NCBI RefSeq assembly: GCF_947499215.1
Contig: NZ_CANMNI010000002.1
Coordinates: forward strand, 1 to 64,000
Source of the DNA: an uncultured Pontibacter sp.
GTDB taxonomy: Bacteria; Bacteroidota; Bacteroidia; Cytophagales; Hymenobacteraceae
DNA: 64,000 bases
Reading direction: 5' to 3'
The stretch's first letter is position 1, and each line of letters opens with the position of its first letter. This document shows positions 46,201 through 52,997 of the stretch, piece after piece. Made by a program: the position numbers and the translations under genes. Below the pieces are notes generated by a model. It had not been told where the DNA came from, did no database searches, and saw nothing but the letters and a program-made list of their open reading frames with translations.

Positions 46201-46444
46201 CTACTTAGAGGATGGCGATTACTTCAGAATCAAGACTTTCCAGATTGGTTATACCTTGCCAAGCGTGTTGACTGATAAGATTTCGCTTCAGAAAGCACGA
46301 TTCTATGTAAGCGCTAACAACCTGCTCACTTTCACTAAATACACGGGCTTCGACCCTGAGATAGGTGGCAACATCATGGGCGTTGACCGCGCGTTTTATC
46401 CACAGGCACGCACCCTAATGGCTGGTATTAACATTGGCTTTTAA
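43268..46444 (+). CDS. SusC/RagA family TonB-dependent outer-membrane transporter
   Basis: A 1058-residue outer-membrane importer. Signal peptide (1-24, ending YSAYAE), a carboxypeptidase-regulatory-like domain (about 42-115: TGTVTSDTGEPLIGASVSLKG), TonB-box-like EEVVVVGYG (about 121-129), plug domain (about 130-245, VRVRGITTLNNNEPLYVVDG and TRGATGVILVTTKKG), then the barrel to the terminal ARTLMAGINIGF. SusC proteins take up oligosaccharides together with the SusD lid encoded 27 bp downstream. The downstream GH16/GH3 enzymes suggest beta-glucan oligomers as cargo. Confidence 0.95.
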   Translation: MRKYLYTSVVCLTMATCIPYSAYAEKAGMARLNKEKFYAKTITGTVTSDTGEPLIGASVSLKGTSTGAITDANGNFSITVPDKGGVLVVTYIGFIQQEVAINDQTIVNIVLKTDARALEEVVVVGYGVQKKSVVTGAISSVRASDLENQQITRVEQALQGRTSGVTIASNSGAPGSAATVRVRGITTLNNNEPLYVVDGVVVNGGIEYLNQSDIESIELLKDAASAAIYGTRGATGVILVTTKKGRQGSIRVNYNAYVGTQGPVRKLDLLNATQYATLRNEAYTAGWQPGQTFALPYPDPQALGEGTDWQSTVFNDNALIQNHDFALSGGNDKSTFYASYGYLNQEGIVTTEISGFERHNVRLNSTHKVTKWLTIGQTLGYSHINSRGGLNPNTEFGGPLSSAINLDPTTPVLITDPAVFNDPRSAYFTQPVVRNPQGFPYGISTTVQQEMTNPLAYVQTQLGNYGWSDNIIGNAFAEIEPIKGLKFRSTLGGKMAYWGSESYRPIYYLNASTISPQTARSRDRSMVVDYNIENILSYTNSIDGHNFSVLLGQGAYKDGEFDGLGVSYNAIPASNFGDATFNLQVPTANITAYGYDNVAHTISSLFSRVTYDYKERYLLTGIIRRDGSSRFGDSYKYGYFPSLSLGWVASNEAFWPSNQVVDYLKIRGSYGIVGNDNTGMPFAFISTIGAGRNYTFGPDGYTIGYSPNAPANPDLRWEETTQSNIGFETTLFNAINLTFDWYNKKTTGILRPLDVPGYVGSTGLPIANIADMQNRGVELELGYNRQMGDFNFGLTGNASYVQNKVLALESGKVFTDANAASIHTFSGLLNRSFVGQPFGTFYGYKTDGIFQNEEEVASHVNSAGQVIQPNARPGDFRWVDANDDGVIDADDRMVLGKPLPDWTFGLTFNASWKNFDLLVFGQGVTGNKIFQGLRRLDVAYANWQTRALGRWTGEGTSNDYPRLSTSDPNGNFSNPSDFYLEDGDYFRIKTFQIGYTLPSVLTDKISLQKARFYVSANNLLTFTKYTGFDPEIGGNIMGVDRAFYPQARTLMAGINIGF

Positions 46445-46471
46445 TCAGACAGATTTTAGAAGAGAAACGAT

Positions 46472-47971
46472 ATGAAAAGAAGATATCTTACTTATATGGC
46501 ATGCATCGTTCTAGGTCTGCCAATATTGAGCTCCTGCTCAGACGATTATCTGGATGTGGACCCAAAAGGCACTATCCTAGAATCGAACTACTATAGAAAT
46601 CCTGAAGAAGCCTATGCCGGCTTGGTGTCAGCTTATGACCCACTCGGCTGGCAGGCAGGCAACACCTACCACAACTTTGGCGCGGTGAATGCGGCATCAG
46701 ATGATGCTCACGCCGGTGGCGGTGGCCCGTCAGACATGAACACATGGCAGGCTTGGAACAGATTTACACTGAACCCGGCTATCGGTCCGCAGGAAGAATA
46801 CTGGAACAGAAATTTCAGAGGCGTGGCACGTGCCAATACCATACTTTCTAAACTGGAAGCAGGTGTGCCGGGTCTTTCCGAAGCCATGACCGCGCGTTTC
46901 ATCGCGGAGGCCAAGTTTTTGCGAGCCTACTACTATTTTGACTTAGTACGCCTTTTCAGAAACGTGCCCCTCTTCACAGCCCCACTTGAAACGTCAGAGT
47001 TATTTGATCAGGAGCAAGTGACGCCAGAACAGGTATACGCGCAGATTGAACAAGACTTGAAAGACGCTATACCTAACCTGCCGACCACGGTGCCAGCGTC
47101 TACAGAAGGTGGCCGTGTGACGCAAGGCGCAGGCAAAGCACTGTTGGGAAAGGTATACCTTTACCAGAAAAAATGGGCTGACGCTGCCACACAACTCGCA
47201 GACGTAAACGGCACACCGGGCGGTACAAGCATGTATGGCTACAGACTGCTGGAAGATTTCGGCGCCATATTCAACCCGGGCAACAAGTTCAACAGCGAAA
47301 ACATTTTTGAGATCGTGCACACTTCGCAGGGCAATGCAGGTTGGGGAACTTGGCCGAACTTTGATGGCAACATCGCTGTGCTCATGTTCGGTCCCAGAGG
47401 CTACTCAGGACCGATTTACGAAGCAGGCTGGGGCTTTAACCCCCTTACGCAAGACTTAGTGAACGCTCTAACAGGTGATCCGCGCTTCGAACACACCGTG
47501 CTCGACGTTAATAATATACCGGATGCCGTGTATGAGCCTAGCTTCGACGATACGGGTTACTTCGTGAAAAAATACGCTCCAACCAAAGAGTGGTTAAGCA
47601 CAGGCGGCGGCGATTTGATATTGAACTACCCAAACAACTACATCGAGATCCGTCTGGCGGATACCTACCTGATGGAGGCCGAGGCGCTGCTGCAGGGTGG
47701 TGGTAACAGCACAAGAGCGGGAGAACTCCTCAACGCCGTTCGTGCCCGTGTGGGCCTTGACCCCGTAGCCGCTACACTGGAAAATGTATACCGCGAGCGC
47801 AGACTGGAACTGGCAACCGAAGGCCACCGCTTCTACGACCTCGTGCGCACTGGCAGAGCGGCCACCGTGCTAGGGCCAATGGGCTTTGTGGAGGGCAAGC
47901 ACGAGGTGTTGCCGATTCCGCTAAACGAATTGGTGAACACCAAGCTGGTTCAGAATCCTGAGTATAGATAA
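46472..47971 (+). CDS. SusD/RagB family glycan-binding lipoprotein
   Basis: A 499-residue surface lipoprotein. The lipobox LPILSSC places the acylated cysteine near residue 22, followed by the family opening DDYLDVDPKG. Helical TPR-like parts (FIAEAKFLRAYYYFDLVRLF; TYLMEAEALLQGG) and the C-terminal RERRLELATEGHRFYDLVR are SusD hallmarks. It forms the lid on the SusC channel and binds the incoming glycan. Spacing of 27 bp on both sides places it in one operon with SusC and the PKD lipoprotein. Confidence 0.95.
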   Translation: MKRRYLTYMACIVLGLPILSSCSDDYLDVDPKGTILESNYYRNPEEAYAGLVSAYDPLGWQAGNTYHNFGAVNAASDDAHAGGGGPSDMNTWQAWNRFTLNPAIGPQEEYWNRNFRGVARANTILSKLEAGVPGLSEAMTARFIAEAKFLRAYYYFDLVRLFRNVPLFTAPLETSELFDQEQVTPEQVYAQIEQDLKDAIPNLPTTVPASTEGGRVTQGAGKALLGKVYLYQKKWADAATQLADVNGTPGGTSMYGYRLLEDFGAIFNPGNKFNSENIFEIVHTSQGNAGWGTWPNFDGNIAVLMFGPRGYSGPIYEAGWGFNPLTQDLVNALTGDPRFEHTVLDVNNIPDAVYEPSFDDTGYFVKKYAPTKEWLSTGGGDLILNYPNNYIEIRLADTYLMEAEALLQGGGNSTRAGELLNAVRARVGLDPVAATLENVYRERRLELATEGHRFYDLVRTGRAATVLGPMGFVEGKHEVLPIPLNELVNTKLVQNPEYR

Positions 47972-47998
47972 TTGTCGGATACGATAAATAAAAACATC

Positions 47999-49432
47999 AT
48001 GAAATACACTAAAATCATATCGGGCCTTTGCTTTTACCTCGCAATAGCACTGACGGCAATTAGCCATACCGGCTGTACGCCAGATGAAATAGACGGCGGG
48101 CTGGCACCCGCACCACGTTCTGAAATGGTGCAGTTTACAGCCACCCCGTCAGAAGACAACGACAACATCATTATCTTCACCAACACCACGCCGGGGGCAT
48201 TCAGAGCTATCTGGGATTTTGGTAATGGCAGTGCAGCTGAAGGCGCGCAGGTAAGCAGCGCATATCCTACAAAGGGTAGCTATACCGTTAAGCTGACTAT
48301 CATCACAAACGGAGGCTACGCGTCTAACACGCAAACCATTAACATAGCTGAAACCGATGTGAGCATGCTGGACCGAGAAGACTACAATACCCTGACAGGT
48401 GGCGGCGCTTCCAATGCTGCTGGCAAAACGTGGGTGATTGATCGCCACCAAGCTGGTCACTTGGGTGTGGGCCCTGTTGAGGAAACCTCCCCGATCTGGT
48501 GGTCAGCTCCCGCAAACGACAAAGCCTCCGAAGGTTTGTACGACGACGAAATGACGTTCAACCTGAACGGCTTCGCCTATACCTACCAAAATAATGGCGA
48601 CACCTTTGTGAACGGTGCCAACGCAGCAGGTTTGGGCGGCACCGCGCAAGCCGACGACTATACCCTGTCGCACACCCCGCCAACCGACATGACGTGGAGT
48701 ATTGTAGATGAAGGCTCCAAAAAGTTTCTGGTGCTGACAAATGGCGGCTTCCTTGGCTACTACACGGGTGTATCGCGTTACGAAATTCTGACCCTCACAG
48801 AAAATGAGCTATACCTGAAAGCCGGCGACGGCGTAAACCCGGCGCTGAGCTGGTGGCTGCGTCTGGTGCCCGAAGGCTATACCGTGCCCGTGACGCCTCG
48901 CACAAACAAAATGGAAAACATGTTCGACAGCTTCGACGGAAACGGCAACATGGTCTGGAAGAAAGACCAGCTGACCTTTAACGAGAGCTACGACAACCCT
49001 GCTCCGCTTGCACCAAACACGTCTCCAAAGGTGGCGATGTACATCAAGCAGGAAGGTGAGCCATACGCCTTCGCCAACCTGTTTGCCGACTATACTTACA
49101 ATTTTGACCTGTCTTCGCGCAATGTGTTCAAGCTGAAAGTGTTTATGCCAAGCTACAATGACTATACATCCACGGCTGGCTATGACTGGGCGATCAAAAA
49201 CATGCTGAAGCAAGTGTCGATGAAACTGCAGGACGGTACTTCGGGCGCACCTTGGGAAACCCAAGTGGAGATTAAGAAAGAGGTGACACAGCTAGACAAA
49301 TGGGTGGAGTTGACATTCGACTTCTCTGAATTCGCTGACCGAAAAGACCTCAACCGAATCGTGATTCAGATTGGTGGAGAAGGTCACTATATACCCGGCA
49401 TTTTCTTCATCGACGACTTTAGATTAGAGTAA
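47999..49432 (+). CDS. PKD-domain surface glycan-binding lipoprotein (SusE/SGBP-like)
   Basis: A 477-residue lipoprotein (lipobox near ISHTGC). A PKD domain (about residues 45-115, with FTNTTPGAFRAIWDFGNG and GSYTVKLTI) is followed by a region with lectin-like features (about 130-300) and a C-terminal beta-sandwich (about 305-477, ending GIFFIDDFRLE) resembling carbohydrate-binding modules. The frame is open from 47972, but ATG 47999 starts the signal peptide. By position (after SusD, before GH16) it should be the second surface glycan-binding protein of the locus. Such proteins in laminarin loci bind beta-1,3-glucan; here that is inferred. Confidence 0.8.
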   Translation: MKYTKIISGLCFYLAIALTAISHTGCTPDEIDGGLAPAPRSEMVQFTATPSEDNDNIIIFTNTTPGAFRAIWDFGNGSAAEGAQVSSAYPTKGSYTVKLTIITNGGYASNTQTINIAETDVSMLDREDYNTLTGGGASNAAGKTWVIDRHQAGHLGVGPVEETSPIWWSAPANDKASEGLYDDEMTFNLNGFAYTYQNNGDTFVNGANAAGLGGTAQADDYTLSHTPPTDMTWSIVDEGSKKFLVLTNGGFLGYYTGVSRYEILTLTENELYLKAGDGVNPALSWWLRLVPEGYTVPVTPRTNKMENMFDSFDGNGNMVWKKDQLTFNESYDNPAPLAPNTSPKVAMYIKQEGEPYAFANLFADYTYNFDLSSRNVFKLKVFMPSYNDYTSTAGYDWAIKNMLKQVSMKLQDGTSGAPWETQVEIKKEVTQLDKWVELTFDFSEFADRKDLNRIVIQIGGEGHYIPGIFFIDDFRLE

Positions 49433-49449
49433 TAGTGAGGCAGTAAAAG

Positions 49450-49477
49450 CAGCCGGCGTTCGCTGTTTCGCTGGCTG
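49450..49477 (+). terminator. Hairpin between binding-protein and enzyme genes of the PUL
   Basis: Stem cagccggcg (49450-49458) with cgctggctg (49469-49477, one G-U pair), flanked by AAAAG and TCTTTT, sits in the 138-bp gap before the GH16 gene. It may reduce readthrough, setting lower enzyme than transporter levels, or be a processing site. Confidence 0.5.
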
Positions 49478-49570
49478 TCTTTTATCTGTGTTTCGCTATT
49501 CGCTGATGCCTAAACCACATGCAGTAACCCACCAAGGAACAAACTAACCACTTTACACTTACACCACATT

Positions 49571-50425
49571 ATGCAGGCATTACTCGCAGCCATCGCTTGC
49601 TGCCTATCTTTTACGATGTGCTCCTGCTCCTCCAGCAAAGAAGAGCCAAAGCCATTCATATCACAGCCCAAAGCACCACAGGACCTCAATTGGCAGTTCG
49701 AAAGCACACCTGTCTGGTCTGATGAGTTTGAGTACACAGGTCAACCCAACCCTGAAAAATGGGGCTACGACATAGGAGGAACAGGCTGGGGTAACAACGA
49801 ACTCCAGTACTACACAGACCGCTCCAGCAACTCTAGTGTGGAAAATGGCACACTGAAGATCACAGCTCTAAAAGAAAATATAGAAGGCAAAGAGTACTCC
49901 TCCGCCCGACTGGTTTCTAAAAACAAAGGCGACTTTTTGTACGGCAGGTTCGAGTTCAAAGCCAAGCTCCCGACGGGCGTAGGCACATGGCCGGCCATTT
50001 GGATGCTCCCGACCGACTGGGCATATGGCGGCTGGCCTAAATCGGGCGAGATCGATGTGATGGAACATGTGGGCTACGACCAGAACAAGGTGCACATCAC
50101 CGTACACACCGAGGCTTATAACCACAACAAGAATACGCAGAAAGGGAAAAGCAAAATAGTAGAGACTGCCAGTACGGCCTTTCACCTTTACCGCGTGGAC
50201 TGGACCCCTTATGCCATCAGAGGCTACATTGATAACATACCTGTTTTTGAGTTCATTAATGAAGGCAAAGGCACTGACTTCTGGCCTTTCGACAAACGCT
50301 TTCATTTACTCCTAAACATCGCAGTTGGCGGTAATTGGGGTGGAGCGCAAGGCGTTGACCCAAGCGTATACCCGCAGTCTATGGAAGTGGACTATGTACG
50401 GGTATACAAGATGATCGAAAAATAA
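49571..50425 (+). CDS. GH16 endo-beta-glucanase lipoprotein (laminarinase-like)
   Basis: A 284-residue lipoprotein with cysteine-rich signal (SFTMCSCSSSK), probably anchored in the outer membrane. GH16 fold evidence: VWSDEFEYTGQPNPEKW opening, GTWPAIWMLP, and the catalytic motif EIDVMEH with E160 (nucleophile), D162 and E165 (acid/base); also WTPYAIRGYID and MEVDYVRVYK. The M residue in the motif (beta-bulge form) is typical of laminarinases cutting beta-1,3-glucan, though 1,3-1,4 activity is possible. GH3 follows 41 bp later. Confidence 0.92.
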   Translation: MQALLAAIACCLSFTMCSCSSSKEEPKPFISQPKAPQDLNWQFESTPVWSDEFEYTGQPNPEKWGYDIGGTGWGNNELQYYTDRSSNSSVENGTLKITALKENIEGKEYSSARLVSKNKGDFLYGRFEFKAKLPTGVGTWPAIWMLPTDWAYGGWPKSGEIDVMEHVGYDQNKVHITVHTEAYNHNKNTQKGKSKIVETASTAFHLYRVDWTPYAIRGYIDNIPVFEFINEGKGTDFWPFDKRFHLLLNIAVGGNWGGAQGVDPSVYPQSMEVDYVRVYKMIEK

Positions 50426-50466
50426 GAGAGCCCCGTCTGTTACGCTAATTATCAAACCGATAAGAA

Positions 50467-52848
50467 ATGAGATTTAAAAATATAACCCTGACTGCCTTCG
50501 CAGCCTGCCTGCTGCTGGCCAACTGTCAGACCCCAAAACCAGCCGCTGGGTCCACTGAAACCACAGCATCGAACGTAGAAGCGGCTCCGCAACTATCTGA
50601 AATCGACCGCAAGATCGAGGACATGCTCAGCAAGATGACGCTGGAGGAGAAAGTAGGTCAGATGGCCCAGATCACACTCGACGTGGTGGGCAAAGGCGAG
50701 AACAGATTCACAAGCTTTGAGCCGTTCGAGCTGGACAGTGTGGAACTGCGCAAAGCCCTCATCGAATACAAAATCGGCTCCATTCTGAACACGGCCAACA
50801 ACCGCGCCCGGACGCCTGAACAATGGTACGCCATCATCAGCCAGATACAGGACATGGCTATGAACCAGACCCGTATGAAAATCCCGGTGATCTACGGTGT
50901 GGACCAGATCCATGGGGCTACTTACACAGCAGGAGGCACCATGTTTCCGCAGCAGATCGGGCAGGCAGCCAGCCGCAACCGCGAACTGGTGCGACGTGGC
51001 GCCGAGATAACCGCCTACGAAACACGCGCCAGCTCTATACCTTGGAACTTCTCCCCTGTGCTGGACCTTGGCCCTGATCCGCGTTTCTCCCGCCAGTTTG
51101 AAACCTTCGGCGAGGACCCATACCTGATATCAGAACTGGGTTTGGAAATGATCAAGGGCTATGAAGGTGAAGACAACAGCATTGGCCACCATGAGCATGT
51201 GGCTTCGTGCATGAAGCACTTCCTAGGCTATCAAGTACCTACTTCCGGCAAAGACCGAACTCCGACTTATATACCAGAGGAGGCGCTGCGTGAGTACCAC
51301 TTACCGCCCTTCAAGGCAGCCATCGAGGCTGGCTCCCAGACAATCATGATCAATTCGGGCATCATCAATGGGGTGCCCGTACACTCCAACCCCGACATCC
51401 TGACCAAACTGTTAAAAGAAGAGCTCGGTTTTAAAGGTTTGGTGGTGACGGACTGGGGTGATATCGAGTACCTGCATACCCGTGACAAGGTGGCCCCTAC
51501 CATGAAAGACGCCATCATGCTTGCCATCAATGCGGGTGTGGACATGTCGATGATTGCCTACCAGTATGAGCCGTTTTGTGAAGGACTGATAGAACTCGTG
51601 AAAGAGGGCAAAGTAAAGCAGGAACGCATAGACGATGCCGTGCGTCGCATCTTGCGCGTGAAGCACAATCTGAACCTGTTCGAAAAACCAACCACCAACC
51701 CGAAGGACTACCCGAAATTCGGCAGCAAGGAGTTTGAAGAGGCCGCATACCAAATGGCTTCTGAGTCGATAACGCTTCTCAAAAACGAGAAAGATGTACT
51801 GCCACTTCGCAAGAACATGAAAGTGCTGGTAACGGGCCCGAATGCCAACAGCATGCGCACCCTGAATGGCGCTTGGACCTACTCTTGGCAGGGCGAAAAA
51901 GTAGAGGAATTTGCGGATAAGTATAACACGATTGTAGAGGCGCTGCAAAATGAGATTGGAAAAGCGAATGTGAATTTTGTGCCGGGCGTGAGCTACAAAA
52001 TGGATGGCTTCTACTATGAAGAGTATGCTGACAAAATGGAACAGGCTGTTGCCGCCGCCAAAAAAGCTGATGTGATTGTATTGTGCCTCGGCGAAAACAC
52101 CTCTACCGAAACCCCGGGAAACATCAACGACATACACATGTCGGACCTACAGACTGAGTTGGCCAAGAAAATGACCCAGACTGGCAAGCCGGTGATACTG
52201 GTGTTGAACGAGGGCCGTCCGCGCGTAATCAGCAAATTTGAGCAGCAAATGCAGGCCATCGTGCAGATTTACCAGCCCGGCAACTTCGGTGGTGACGCCT
52301 TGGCCGATGTACTGGTGGGCGATGTGAACCCCTCGGGCAAGCTGCCTTACAATTACCCTCGCTACCCGAATGCGCTTGTTCCTTATATCCACAAGCCGTC
52401 GGCAGAGCAGCGCAAGGCAGAAGGAGTATATAACTACGAGGCTGATTACAACCCGCAGTATGAGTTTGGTCATGGCCTGAGCTATACCACCTTCAAGTAC
52501 GAGAACCTGACCTTGAAAGAAAGCATCAAGATGGGTGAGCCAATTGAGGTAAGCATTAAAGTGACGAACACAGGAACCCGAGAAGGTAAAGAGACAGTGC
52601 ACCTTTATACCTCTGATCTGTATGCCACGGGCATTACCCCAGACGTGAAACGCCTGCGCCGCTTCGAGAAAATAAACCTGAAGCCACAGGAAAGCAAAAC
52701 TATCTCATTTACCTTAACCGCAGATGACCTAAGCTACACGAACCGCGACGGCAAGAAAGTGACTGAAGTTGGGGAGTTTGAAGTGCGCATCGGTGATCAG
52801 ATGAAGAAGTTTACCTTGCTGGATGCCGATGCAAGGGTATCGAAATGA
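50467..52848 (+). CDS. GH3 beta-glucosidase (BglX-like lipoprotein)
   Basis: A 793-residue GH3 enzyme with a lipoprotein-type signal (LLLANC, cysteine 20). Domains: (alpha/beta)8 barrel about 45-390 with GVDQIHGA, ETFGEDP and the nucleophile D329 in VVTDWGD; the alpha/beta sandwich about 425-640 with LGENTSTETPG carrying the likely acid/base region; and a fibronectin-III-like domain to the end. It should release glucose from oligosaccharides imported by SusC/SusD. A strong terminator ends the PUL after this gene. Confidence 0.93.
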   Translation: MRFKNITLTAFAACLLLANCQTPKPAAGSTETTASNVEAAPQLSEIDRKIEDMLSKMTLEEKVGQMAQITLDVVGKGENRFTSFEPFELDSVELRKALIEYKIGSILNTANNRARTPEQWYAIISQIQDMAMNQTRMKIPVIYGVDQIHGATYTAGGTMFPQQIGQAASRNRELVRRGAEITAYETRASSIPWNFSPVLDLGPDPRFSRQFETFGEDPYLISELGLEMIKGYEGEDNSIGHHEHVASCMKHFLGYQVPTSGKDRTPTYIPEEALREYHLPPFKAAIEAGSQTIMINSGIINGVPVHSNPDILTKLLKEELGFKGLVVTDWGDIEYLHTRDKVAPTMKDAIMLAINAGVDMSMIAYQYEPFCEGLIELVKEGKVKQERIDDAVRRILRVKHNLNLFEKPTTNPKDYPKFGSKEFEEAAYQMASESITLLKNEKDVLPLRKNMKVLVTGPNANSMRTLNGAWTYSWQGEKVEEFADKYNTIVEALQNEIGKANVNFVPGVSYKMDGFYYEEYADKMEQAVAAAKKADVIVLCLGENTSTETPGNINDIHMSDLQTELAKKMTQTGKPVILVLNEGRPRVISKFEQQMQAIVQIYQPGNFGGDALADVLVGDVNPSGKLPYNYPRYPNALVPYIHKPSAEQRKAEGVYNYEADYNPQYEFGHGLSYTTFKYENLTLKESIKMGEPIEVSIKVTNTGTREGKETVHLYTSDLYATGITPDVKRLRRFEKINLKPQESKTISFTLTADDLSYTNRDGKKVTEVGEFEVRIGDQMKKFTLLDADARVSK

Positions 52849-52888
52849 TGTTGATTGATGATTGATTATAGTGAGTGAATTAATTGAA

Positions 52889-52917
52889 GAAAGCGCCCGG
52901 TTATACCAGGCGCTTTC
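52889..52917. terminator. Terminator at the end of the PUL
   Basis: Stem gaaagcgcc (52889-52897) pairs with ggcgctttc (52909-52917), followed by ATTTTTA. It lies between the convergent GH3 and regulator genes. Confidence 0.85.
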
Positions 52918-52997
52918 ATTTTTAAAGAGGCTTTGCATTCTCAGCTTGTGGTAAAACTTATACTTACATCAGGTATAAAATAGCTGCCCAAAGCCTC

